This document shows, piece by piece, positions 44,336 to 52,193 of a DNA stretch of 64,000 nt (position 1 is the stretch's first letter; each line of letters opens with the position of its first letter). Made by a program: the position numbers and the translations under genes. A model generated the notes under the pieces. It saw nothing but the letters and a program-made list of their open reading frames with translations. It searched no databases and had not been told where the DNA came from. The stretch spans positions 434,001 to 498,000 of the forward strand of contig AP012044.1 in NCBI GenBank assembly GCA_000283575.1. Direction: 5' to 3'. Source of the DNA: Oscillibacter valericigenes Sjm18-20 (GTDB lineage Bacteria > Bacillota > Clostridia > Oscillospirales > Oscillospiraceae).

Positions 44336-44962
44336 TTACTTGTCCCCGAAATACTGCACGCCCCTTTCCAGAAACCGCCGCCTCTGCACCGTGGGATAAG
44401 CGCTGTTTAGCCGCGCAAAGCAGGGACAGTCCTCGCTGTGGTCGTTGATAATGCCGCAGGCCTGAAGGTGCGAGTAGACCGTGATGCTGCCGAGATATTT
44501 GAAACCGCGCTTTTTAAGATCTTTGCTGATTTTATCGGACAGCCCGTTGCTCGCCGGAATCCAACCCTTTTCGTGGCCGTGATACAACAGGGCTTTTCCG
44601 TCGGAATAGCGCCAGAGATACTCTGAAAAACTGCTGAATTCCCCTTGAATTTTCTGAAAGCACCGAGCGTTTTGGATGATCGCTTCGATCTTGCGGCGGG
44701 AGCGGATCATGCCGGGCGTGTCCATGATGCGTTGGATATCCGATTCGCCGTATCCGGCTACCTTGTTGTAATCAAAGCCGTCGAAGCACGCTCTGAAAAT
44801 CTCCCGCTTTTGCAGCATCATGTTCCAGTTCAGGCCGCACTGCATGGCCTCCATCATCAGAAATTCAAACTGCTTTCTGTCGTCATGTACGGGGACGCCC
44901 CACTCGTCAGCATGATACTTTGTCAAAAGGTCGTTCGCTGTACCCCAATCGCAATATGCCAT
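44336..44962 (-). CDS. tag: DNA-3-methyladenine glycosylase I
   Basis: A 208-residue Tag protein: YHADEWGVPVHDDRKQFEFL, MEAMQCGLNWNMMLQKRE (catalytic-pocket Glu and Trp) and FKYLGSITVYSHLQACGIIN, DHSEDCPC with zinc-ligand Cys/His. It removes 3-methyladenine from alkylated DNA. It follows the MGMT-like gene by three bases, in one operon with TfoX-N and a zinc ribbon. Confidence 0.96.
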   Translation of the reverse strand: MAYCDWGTANDLLTKYHADEWGVPVHDDRKQFEFLMMEAMQCGLNWNMMLQKREIFRACFDGFDYNKVAGYGESDIQRIMDTPGMIRSRRKIEAIIQNARCFQKIQGEFSSFSEYLWRYSDGKALLYHGHEKGWIPASNGLSDKISKDLKKRGFKYLGSITVYSHLQACGIINDHSEDCPCFARLNSAYPTVQRRRFLERGVQYFGDK

Positions 44963-44965
44963 TTT

Positions 44966-45325
44966 TCATCCCCCTGTCGCTTGACAGTCCCATCCATATT
45001 TTTTCAGATCGACGCGGCCGTCATCCTTTAACTCCACGCCTTCCGCCCGAAGCAGATCCCCCTGCTCCGACCAGCCCGGAGCCAGCCGCCCCGCATGATT
45101 GACCACGCGCTGGCAGGGATAGTCTCCGTAATACTCCGCATGGCTCAGAATTTTGCCCACGAGCCGGGAATTCTGTTCCCTGCCGATAAGCTTTGCGATC
45201 TGCCCATAGGTCGCCACTTTTCCCCTTGGGATTTCCGCGACGACGGACAGCACCTCATAGGCGAGATCGCCGTTCGGGATGCGTCCGCCACGGTTTCGCG
45301 TTTCGTAATAAAAAGAATCGTGCAT
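44966..45325 (-). CDS. MGMT-family DNA alkyltransferase-like protein
   Basis: About 119 residues from ATG 45325 (GGTGAG nine bases upstream; ATG 45331 is possible). The DNA-binding core reads VLSVVAEIPRGKVATYGQIA and RLVGKILSH. The active-site box is YPCQRVV instead of the usual PCHRV: the methyl-accepting Cys is kept while the His of the Cys-His-Glu relay is Gln. The O6-methylguanine transfer role is therefore likely but altered. Only the C-terminal domain is present. Confidence 0.88.
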   Translation of the reverse strand: MHDSFYYETRNRGGRIPNGDLAYEVLSVVAEIPRGKVATYGQIAKLIGREQNSRLVGKILSHAEYYGDYPCQRVVNHAGRLAPGWSEQGDLLRAEGVELKDDGRVDLKKYGWDCQATGG

Positions 45326-45335
45326 ACTCATAATC

Positions 45336-45710
45336 TCACCAATCAATCAGACCGCGTTGGTTCCTTCTTCCCTTTGGCTGCGGAGGCTCTTCAACCATCG
45401 CCTTAAACAGGCCCGATAAAAGCTCTTTGCTGTCCACGTTGTCAACCAGCAGCATTCCCTTGGTCCCCGAATAAGGTAATTCATGCACCGAATCCGGCAT
45501 CCGCTTTTTTGCGGAGTCAACCGGCTCCACAAGTAACCGATCATCATAAATACCCCCAATAATCTTTCCTCTTAAATAGAGAATGTACTCTCCCATCATG
45601 GCGCGGCAAGCAAGATCATCTAAATTGGAACATTGCTCCAGAACGAAATTCAGGTATTCTTTGCTGAAGCTGTGATTCATCACCTCGTCAAATCGGAAAT
45701 TATCGCTCAT
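45336..45710 (-). CDS. TfoX N-terminal domain protein
   Basis: A 124-residue protein: CRAMMGEYILYLRGKIIGGI, YDDRLLVEPVDSAKKRMP and PYSGTKGMLLVDNVDSKELL, the TfoX_N fold. Unlike competence TfoX it lacks the C-terminal HHH domain. The start at ATG 45710 overlaps the zinc-ribbon gene by 11 bases; ATG 45680 is an alternative with a closer GAGGTG. It overlaps the start of the MGMT-like gene region, so the four genes are tightly packed. Function unknown. Confidence 0.85.
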   Translation of the reverse strand: MSDNFRFDEVMNHSFSKEYLNFVLEQCSNLDDLACRAMMGEYILYLRGKIIGGIYDDRLLVEPVDSAKKRMPDSVHELPYSGTKGMLLVDNVDSKELLSGLFKAMVEEPPQPKGRRNQRGLIDW

Positions 45711-45924
45711 TTAAACTATTTAATATATAAATTGTTCTATAAACTTTCCCGCAGGCAAGACATTTCCAGTCACAATTGCTTTTCTTTACCTTCCTATGAA
45801 GGAAATCCATTTTGCCGCCGCATTTTGGGCATGGCTGTGGTTTTGACGTCCAGAGGCTTTTTAGAAAAACAACGGCTTCATTTCTGTCATTCATGCCTAA
45901 TTCCCGCAATATGTCTTCTTCCAT
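45700..45924 (-). CDS. Small zinc-ribbon protein
   Basis: A 74-residue protein from ATG 45924 (AGAGGAAAA upstream). Two CxxC pairs, CPKCGGKMDF and CLACGKVY, form a zinc ribbon. The N-terminus is acidic and helical (MEEDILRELGMNDRNEAVVF). First gene of the TfoX-MGMT-Tag set. Confidence 0.7.
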   Translation of the reverse strand: MEEDILRELGMNDRNEAVVFLKSLWTSKPQPCPKCGGKMDFLHRKVKKSNCDWKCLACGKVYRTIYILNSLNER

Positions 45925-45986
45925 AGCTTTTCCTCTTGAAATTTCAGTTTTGCTGCCTGTTCGTTTCAACGCCCATTTTCCACGCC

Positions 45987-46584
45987 TCACTTTTTCAGGA
46001 TTCTCTCCAAATAGGCGGCGTCCAGCAAATTGACGGTTTCAAATTTCTCCTTATAAAACACGGCCTAATTATTGAAGACGCAGGGCAATCCCTTTGCTTT
46101 TTCCAGTGTATCCACCTGAATGAAAGATACCGGGACATCGATTGTCTCACAATACTGTTTGATCATTTCAACATTCTGATGGATATAGGGGCATTGCAGA
46201 TCATAATAGACGGTCAGCTCTTTGCCTTCGATTTCTTCCTTTTTGGCGTTGTGTGCGAACCTTGGCGTCGTCCCGTCAAAAGAGAGCGCCAGCAATTCAT
46301 AGCCGCTCGCAGTCGTATCCACAACCTCGAAGCCGAACCTCTTGGCAAAAGATTGGTCCGAAAGCCAGGACTTTTGCTTTTTGGCTCCCAGCATACAGAC
46401 ACCGGATTTTGGCATCCGCCAAACAATACTCCATCAGCGTCCTCCCGTACCCCTTTCCCTTGCAATCACTGGAAACCCACAGGCAATAAATATAAACGAA
46501 CCTCACAATTAAATTAAATTCAGATTTGTCGAGTAAATTCCAAACAGTACCTATATATAAAGCTGGCAGGCCATCTGCCTTCAC
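45987..46584 (-). pseudogene. GNAT/YoaP-type acetyltransferase, frameshift and UAG
   Basis: The N-terminal frame has the acetyl-CoA loop SSDCKGKGYGRTLMEYCL. Near 46405 the frame changes to KSGVCMLGAKKQKSWLSDQS and continues through the YoaP domain (YYDLQCPYIHQNVEMIKQYC). A TAG at 46065-46067 after CVFNN interrupts AVFYKEKFETVNLL, and the frame ends at 45987. Two lesions make it dead. The normal N-terminal 40-50 residues are also absent. Confidence 0.8.
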
Positions 46585-46693
46585 AGTCCCTTTTTATGAA
46601 AACAGTTTGAGGGTCGCCCAGCTCGTAGATATAAACCTCGTTTTCCGAGTCAAGTACAAAGCCGCAGGCGTAAGTAGATTTCATTCATCAGCG

Positions 46694-47010
46694 TCAGCAC
46701 GATCCGCCTGCCGAGTCTCCCCAGAAAGGCATCTTCAGTCGATACTGTAAGTCCCATTCTGCTCCGCAATAAAAGCAACAGTGAAGTCCCGGAAATCGTT
46801 CATTTTGCCCGGATATGCGCAGGGGAAGTCCGAATACTGCCGTATCTGCCAGGCCTTGTATGCACTGAAAAGAGTGCCACAGCACATCGCCACGCCGTTC
46901 TGCGAGATAATCCCTGATGGCAGTTGTTTTTCCGTATCCCGCGGGCGCTTCCACAATGGTGAGCAGATATGTATCAATTGAGGATAGTACGCGGTTTAGT
47001 CACTTGCGCA
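46694..47010 (-). pseudogene. MalT/LuxR-type regulator fragment (P-loop region)
   Basis: The frame reads LLTIVEAPAGYGKTTAIRDY, then LAERRGDVLWHSFQCIQGLA. This is the nucleotide-binding start of a LuxR large ATP-binding regulator. It ends after about 100 codons; the TPR and HTH parts are lost. Confidence 0.65.
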
Positions 47011-47229
47011 CCAAATGCTTCAGATTGTCCATGCTTTTTCTTCGTTCACCAATGCGATTACATAGTTTCTTTGACAATTTTATCATTTTAAGTCCCACTT
47101 ATCAACCTTGAGACCGGATCGTCTTGGAGAAAAACACATACCCGGCATACCCTTTTTCAGATAGGCCTGCTGCGGAGCAGAAAGAACGCGCCGATTGTTG
47201 GAGCGGATTTTCCATATGAATAGGAAGCA

Positions 47230-47490
47230 CTATTGGGATATGGGCTCTGCCAATTCGTAAAGCGCATTTCTGACCACAGAAACAGCTGCATACGAAACGT
47301 CATGAACATTCGTGGCGGTGACTTTCGGTATATGAATCAGCCCGCTATCCTTGTTTACACCAATATGTGCCTTGTAACCGAAGTGCCGGGTGCTGCCATT
47401 TTTGACCTGATGAACCTTCAGATCATGCTGCTTTTTCGATTCTTCGTGGAGGATGGCGCGGCGATAATGGTGGGCGGTAAACGCAAAAGC
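47230..47490 (-). mobile_element. IS5-family transposase remnant
   Basis: The minus strand reads FTAHHYRRAILHEESKKQHD, then NGSTRHFGYKAHIGVNKDSG and VTATNVHDVSYAAVSVVR to a stop at 47230. This is the middle of an IS5-type DDE transposase including the HFGYKAH motif. The ends are missing. Confidence 0.75.
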
Positions 47491-47966
47491 CCTCTGAAAT
47501 CAGGACTTTTTGATTATGCAACAAATATATGTATATTATTTAAGGCAACACCGAAGCTACTCAATCACTTGGTAAGGATGAAATTGCCGGTCCGAATTCG
47601 GGTGGCAGTTCCAATGAAATTTAGAGAGGTATCAACGTTAAGCCTCATGGATCACATAGTGATCCATGAGGCTTAACGTTGATATGAGGAATTATGAAAA
47701 GCAGCTATTTTTAATGACAGCCGGAAATGAAAATGAAAGAGGTTTAGTGTGCGGAACCGGCTTATAAACTGGAAACATTCTGCCTTGACGCTTGACGTCA
47801 ACCTCGGAAGAGAGGTGCAGGCGTCCAAGTTGTTCGATTTCATGCACTATCAAGTTGTCGCTTTTTAATATCATTGGGAGGGCCAAATACTCCATACCGC
47901 CAATTCGTAAAAATATTCTATTCTTACGCTTTTGTCCGAGTATAAAGCCGTTTTGCTATCAAGTGC
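47491..47966. other. Intergenic region with long hairpin
   Basis: Contains the perfect 53-base hairpin at 47631-47683. A short minus-strand frame (47692-47895) is unrecognised and probably not a gene. Confidence 0.45.
47631..47683. repeat. Perfect 25-bp inverted repeat with three-base loop
   Basis: ATCAACGTTAAGCCTCATGG continues ATCAC, loop ATA, and the exact reverse complement to 47683. No T-run follows on either strand, so it is not a simple terminator. It could be the remnant of two facing IS ends or a regulatory or cruciform element. Confidence 0.75.
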
Positions 47967-48488
47967 TCACATACCGAAAAAGATTCGCACGGCCAGTGCG
48001 GAGCCAATAAATCCCACCAGATCAGCAGTCAGCGCTGCCGGTATGGTATGCCTGGTGCGGGTAATTCCGGCAGAACTGAAATAGACAGCGATGGTATAAA
48101 ATGTGGTTTCCGTACTGCCCAGCATCACTGCTGCCACCCGGCCCGCGTAACTGTCCGGGCCGCAGGTATTCATCACCTCGCTGCCTACTGCTAATGCTCC
48201 GCTTCCGGAAATGGGGCGGATCAGCATCAGGGGCGTCAGTTCTGCCGGAATTCCCACCTTTTCAAGCAGCGGCGCACAAAGTCCAGACAGCCAATCCATA
48301 GCCCCGGAGGCCCGAAACATGGCCACAGCGGTCATAAGTCCCACCAGTGCCGGAGCAATGCGCAGTAGCACCGTCAGACCTTCTCCTGCTCCGGCAGTCA
48401 ACGCACTGTAAACATCCACCCGCCGCCACAGGGCAAAGACCGCAGTCCCTGCCAGCAGTCCGGGCACGACCATCGCAGAAGGACTCAT
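47967..48488 (-). CDS. spmB: Spore maturation protein B
   Basis: A 173-residue membrane protein from ATG 48488, overlapping the spmA stop by four bases. Conserved SpmB/nucleoside-recognition (Gate) features: GEGLTVLLRIAPALVGLMTA, LMLIRPISGSGALAVGSEV and MLGSTETTFYTIAVYF. SpmA and SpmB are needed for spore core dehydration and heat resistance. Confidence 0.94.
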   Translation of the reverse strand: MSPSAMVVPGLLAGTAVFALWRRVDVYSALTAGAGEGLTVLLRIAPALVGLMTAVAMFRASGAMDWLSGLCAPLLEKVGIPAELTPLMLIRPISGSGALAVGSEVMNTCGPDSYAGRVAAVMLGSTETTFYTIAVYFSSAGITRTRHTIPAALTADLVGFIGSALAVRIFFGM

Positions 48489-49069
48489 ATTCTCCTCCTG
48501 CCAAAAAAGGCCAGGACCTTCGCCATCGTCAGCCCGGCCGACACACTTAGTACAGACGATAGCCATACTGCCGGAAGAATGTCAAACGGTGATGAGGCTC
48601 CGGCGACGGCCCGGACAGATGCAATCGTCGTCGGAATTATTTGAATAGATGCCGTATTCAGCACTACCAGCAGGCACAGTTCGTCACTGGCGACCCCCTC
48701 CAGCCCCCTGGCCATTCGGCGGGCTGCCTGAATACCCAGAGGGGTTGCCGCATTTCCGAGCCCCAGCAGATTGGCGGAAACATTTGCAGAAACAGCCGAG
48801 AGCGTCTCATCGTCCCGGCTGGCATTGGGCAGCAGCACTCTCAAAAGCGGACGAAATGCATGCGCCAATTTTGCGGACAGTCCGCACCGATTCATGATCT
48901 CCATAACACCGCTCCAAAGGCAAAGAACGCCTGCCATGGACAGACATAGTTGAATTGCACTTCCCGCACCCGTAAGTGCAGCGGAGGAGACCGCTTCCAT
49001 GCGCCCATTGAGCAGTCCAAATACCAAGGATAGCACAACCATTCCGGTCCATAAAATTGCCATAGCCAT
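48485..49069 (-). CDS. spmA: Spore maturation protein A
   Basis: A 194-residue membrane protein from ATG 49069 (GGAGGAAG upstream; longer frame rejected). VMEIMNRCGLSAKLAHAFRP, SANLLGLGNAATPLGIQAAR and NTASIQIIPTTIASVRA are SpmA signatures. It is first in the spmAB operon and places the organism among endospore formers. Confidence 0.95.
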   Translation of the reverse strand: MAMAILWTGMVVLSLVFGLLNGRMEAVSSAALTGAGSAIQLCLSMAGVLCLWSGVMEIMNRCGLSAKLAHAFRPLLRVLLPNASRDDETLSAVSANVSANLLGLGNAATPLGIQAARRMARGLEGVASDELCLLVVLNTASIQIIPTTIASVRAVAGASSPFDILPAVWLSSVLSVSAGLTMAKVLAFFGRRRI

Positions 49070-49216
49070 TTTTTCTTCCTCCTTCTGGTTTACATTTTTA
49101 AAATACATTTAGAGTATAATTATATAATAATGAATCAATATAACTGCTTTTGTCCTTGTATTAAAGACAAAAATGTGAAAGAAATGTGAATAATCGTAAA
49201 AAAACTCTAAAAGGAA

Positions 49217-49246
49217 TTGACAAAATATTACATTCTGTGGTATTGT
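49217..49246 (+). promoter_or_regulatory. Sigma-A promoter of the AbrB-family gene
   Basis: TTGACA at 49217-49222, 18-base spacer, TATTGT at 49241-49246. It lies 49 bases upstream of the start codon and is flanked by A/T-rich DNA. Confidence 0.7.
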
Positions 49247-49294
49247 CAGTTAGCTAAAGAATTTCAGAAATAATAGCGGATAAGGAGATATAAT

Positions 49295-49540
49295 ATGAAA
49301 TCAACCGGAATCGTGCGGAAGGTGGATGAATTGGGTCGCATTGTACTTCCAATCGAGATGCGGCGCACACTTGATATTGCCGAGAAGGATGCATTGGAAA
49401 TCTATGTGGAGGGCACCTCCGTCATTCTCAAAAAATACAAACCCAGCTGCATTTTCTGCGACAGCAACAAGGATATCGTTCAATTTAAGGGTAAAAACAT
49501 CTGTCCCAAGTGCCTGCGGGAGCTGACGGAACTGCATTGA
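49295..49540 (+). CDS. AbrB/SpoVT-family transcriptional regulator with zinc-ribbon tail
   Basis: An 81-residue protein. STGIVRKVDELGRIVLPIEM and RRTLDIAEKDALEIYVEG form the swapped-hairpin AbrB DNA-binding domain (residues 1-50). The tail CIFCDSN and CPKC makes a CxxC-CxxC zinc site. It is a transition-state type regulator, often of sporulation, fitting its position divergent from spmAB. AAGGAGA precedes the ATG. Confidence 0.93.
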   Translation: MKSTGIVRKVDELGRIVLPIEMRRTLDIAEKDALEIYVEGTSVILKKYKPSCIFCDSNKDIVQFKGKNICPKCLRELTELH

Positions 49541-49630
49541 TCTTTTCTGTGTACATACTTCGGGCACTCAGTCCAATCTATGCATTTCAGATGGCAGCAT
49601 GCGTTTTTATTTCCGCTCTTTTTGTAAAAA

Positions 49631-49664
49631 CCCACAGCGGGTACCGCTGCGGGTTTTTATTTTT
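49631..49664 (+). terminator. Terminator after the AbrB-family gene
   Basis: CCCACAGCGG and CCGCTGCGGG (one mismatch) around GTA, followed by TTTTTATTTTT. Confidence 0.85.
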
Positions 49665-49908
49665 AACTGTTTTGTCCGCGCATAATGTGATTGTTAAAGA
49701 GTACCGCAAAGGATAAGAGGGAGAGGGCAAATGCCGGATTCGGTGACGGCGGCTGCCTTCGCGTCTATCTGCTGTGGGTTAAACCGGCACCTCTTTTTTA
49801 TCATCCATTTCACTTGTGGACAGGATGCCCTGAATGAAACCGCCCGCAAGGCCATGATCGGACTTGCAGGCGGTATATTTATTCCTGCCAAATTCACCCA
49901 AATCATGC

Positions 49909-49963
49909 TTGACGCACCCATTCTATTATAATAGAATGGGCGCGTGGCTCTATTATAATAGAA
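49909..49963 (+). promoter_or_regulatory. Promoter with two BlaI-type operator palindromes
   Basis: TTGACG (49909-49914), 17 bases, TAGAAT (49932-49937). The palindrome TTCTATTATAATAGAA (49921-49936) overlaps the -10. A second copy, TCTATTATAATAGAA (49949-49963), lies just downstream, about 28 bases from the first. This is the expected layout for repression by the BlaI/MecI protein encoded next. Confidence 0.8.
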
Positions 49964-49986
49964 TCACATGTAAAGGAGTTGCCCAT

Positions 49987-50346
49987 ATGAAGATCAAGTT
50001 GTTTGATTCAGAGCTGAAAGTCATGGAGATTCTGTGGAGAGACGGCGATACTTCCGCAAAGCGGATTGCTGCGATTTTAAAAGAACAGGTTGGATGGAGT
50101 AAGACCACCACCTATACGGTTATCAAAAAATGCCTGGATAAAGGGGCCCTTGGGCGGAGCGACCCAAACTTTGTATGCAGTCCCCTTATTACAAGGGAAC
50201 AGGCGCAGGAGTCGGAGACCACTGAGCTGATTAACAAAATGTATGGCGGGGCAGCGGATCAGCTTGTTGCATCCATTCTTGAACGAAAAAACCTGCCTCC
50301 GGAAGTTATCCAAAAACTAAAACGGCTTGTAGAAAGTCTGGAATGA
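49987..50346 (+). CDS. BlaI/MecI/CopY-family repressor
   Basis: A 119-residue winged-helix repressor: FDSELKVMEILWRDGDTSAK, GWSKTTTYTVIKKCLDKGAL and a dimerising C-terminus (LVASILERKNLPPEVIQKLK). The ATG at 49987 follows AAAGGAGTTG. It binds the two operator copies upstream and controls itself and the neighbouring protease gene. Cleavage by the M56 sensor would relieve repression. Confidence 0.93.
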   Translation: MKIKLFDSELKVMEILWRDGDTSAKRIAAILKEQVGWSKTTTYTVIKKCLDKGALGRSDPNFVCSPLITREQAQESETTELINKMYGGAADQLVASILERKNLPPEVIQKLKRLVESLE

Positions 50347-50350
50347 GGCG

Positions 50351-51874
50351 ATGGTTATAACAATCCTGAACATAAGCCGATCTGCCGCTGTTCTCATTCT
50401 TGCGATTGTGGGTATTCGCGTCCTTATGCACTACAGACTGCCCCAAAGGACCTTCCTTGCGCTTTGGAGTGTCGCCCTGTGCCGTTTATTGATTCCCACT
50501 TCCGTCTCTTCGCAGCTTAGCATCTATACGCTGGTAAATACGCTGAAAGGAATGCTTTTGAAAACGGATACCATGCCTGCATGGATAAATACGACTGCGA
50601 TTTTCCACAGATGGGTTTCACCTGAAAATGCAGCTCCGGCTGTAGCAGATACGTTAGGCTTTGGGCTATTGCCCGGAACGGTAATCTGGATTCTTGGTTT
50701 TTCGGCTTGTGTCCTGTTTTTTCTCATTACGCATCTTCGTTGCCTCAGGGATTATAAAATAGCCCTGCCGATTGAATGCGAGTTCCTGTCAAAATGGATT
50801 TATGAGCATCCGATAAAGCGAAAGGTGCAAATACGCCAATCCGATAAAATTGCCGCATCGCTGACCTACGGGCTGTTCCGGCCGGTTGTGTTACTGCCTA
50901 AAACAGCGGACTGGACGGATGAAACAAAGCTTGGATATATCTTAACCCATGAGTATGTTCACATCCGTCGGTTCGATATCTTATTGAAATGGCTGCTTGC
51001 CGCCGGTCTTTGTGTACATTGGTTTAACCCGCTCGTATGGGTGATGTATATGCTGGCAAACCGTGATATTGAATTGTCCTGCGATGAAGCCGTGGTACGG
51101 ATATTTGGCGAGGCGACGAAGTCGGCGTATGCCCGGACGCTTATAGGGCTGGAGGAAGAGAAAAGAAACTGGACGCCTCTTGTAAACAAGTTCAGTCAAT
51201 ATGCGATTGAAGAAAGGATAAACGGAATTATGAAACGAAAGAAAACATCCTTCGCGGGAATCCTTTTGGCGATAGCTTTGGTAATTGGCACGACGGCTGC
51301 GTTCGCTACCAATGCGGCAAGCGCCGAGGAAGAGCATCCGGCAAATGCATCTGAACTTTCGTCCCAGAGCGTTACCCCGGAGAAAGGCGAGGAAACACCT
51401 CCAGTGGCCGAACCCGCCGACACAGCGGATAAAGACACGGCAGGCTCACCTCAAAGTGATTTGTTGGAAGGCTCGGCACAGCCAAGTAGTACAACAGATA
51501 AAGGCGATAGAACGCAGGAGCCCGCCCTGTCAGAGGAAGGCACAGACGCTCATACGTCCACCTCGGAAAGTGAGGACAGCGGTGTAAAGGCGGATGACGG
51601 TACTTATGTCGCTTATCCTGTGAATCAAAATGGCGAGACCTATGGCAATGATTTAATGGCACAGAATTTGGGGTACGAGCCGGATCTGATGGCGGCGATC
51701 GGCACTGAGGGGCAGGAAGGCTATGTGAGAGAAGAGGATTTCCCGGGGGCGGATGTTACCACGCCCGAGGAAGCGGTAGCGTATATGGAGCATTTGAAAT
51801 CCCTTCCGTCCCCCCACACGATTCCCCTGTATGATCAGGAAGGCGATGTAATTGGGGAGTTTCGGGTTGGTTGA
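50351..51874 (+). CDS. M56 (BlaR1/MecR1-type) membrane metallopeptidase
   Basis: A 507-residue protein four bases after the repressor. N-terminal membrane helices flank a cytoplasmic protease domain with zinc motif His200-Glu201-Tyr-Val-His204 (THEYVHIRR) and RDIELSCDEAVVR. Another membrane segment (residues 297-318) is followed by an acidic, Pro/Ser/Thr-rich outer region (about residues 320-420) and a short C-terminal domain. No penicillin-binding sensor domain (as in BlaR1) is present, so the signal is unlikely to be a beta-lactam. Confidence 0.9.
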   Translation: MVITILNISRSAAVLILAIVGIRVLMHYRLPQRTFLALWSVALCRLLIPTSVSSQLSIYTLVNTLKGMLLKTDTMPAWINTTAIFHRWVSPENAAPAVADTLGFGLLPGTVIWILGFSACVLFFLITHLRCLRDYKIALPIECEFLSKWIYEHPIKRKVQIRQSDKIAASLTYGLFRPVVLLPKTADWTDETKLGYILTHEYVHIRRFDILLKWLLAAGLCVHWFNPLVWVMYMLANRDIELSCDEAVVRIFGEATKSAYARTLIGLEEEKRNWTPLVNKFSQYAIEERINGIMKRKKTSFAGILLAIALVIGTTAAFATNAASAEEEHPANASELSSQSVTPEKGEETPPVAEPADTADKDTAGSPQSDLLEGSAQPSSTTDKGDRTQEPALSEEGTDAHTSTSESEDSGVKADDGTYVAYPVNQNGETYGNDLMAQNLGYEPDLMAAIGTEGQEGYVREEDFPGADVTTPEEAVAYMEHLKSLPSPHTIPLYDQEGDVIGEFRVG

Positions 51875-52193
51875 CAATCCAAACAGCATTAGGAAACCGG
51901 AAGCACTCATGTGAGAATTGGCAAGGCATCCTTACGCTGCACCTGCCTCTGACCGAAAGTAAAAAGCCGCTGTTTCGGCGGCGTGCTGTTTCATAGAAAG
52001 GAACAAAACGGCGGCTTTGAAATCAAAGATCAAAGCCGCCGCATTTTTTTGAAATTTTTAGCCCTTCAAAAGAGGAGAATAGCAAGGAGGTGTTTTTAGA
52101 ACTGGTACACGAAACTTTTCGGTGCCTTGCTCTCCGGGGAGGGGGGTAGCAAGTCGGCTTTCGTGAAAAACACGCGTTTGGAGGAAATGTATA
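51875..52193. other. Intergenic region with terminator
   Basis: A weak hairpin (GCCGC with GGCGGC) near 51965-51983 and a strong terminator at 52009-52050. No gene seen. Confidence 0.55.
52009..52050. terminator. Terminator between the M56 gene and putP
   Basis: CGGCGGCTTTGA and TCAAAGCCGCCG with a nine-base loop, followed by CATTTTTTT. It faces plus but may serve both converging genes. Confidence 0.85.

Larger units (their letters stand above)
49541..49986. other. Intergenic region with terminator and regulator promoter
   Basis: Holds the terminator at 49631-49664 and the BlaI-type promoter and operators at 49909-49963. No supported gene between them. Confidence 0.6.

Noticed and set aside
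47233..47676. Plus-strand 147-residue frame
   Set aside because: It is the complement of an IS5 transposase remnant whose minus-strand reading has clear family motifs.
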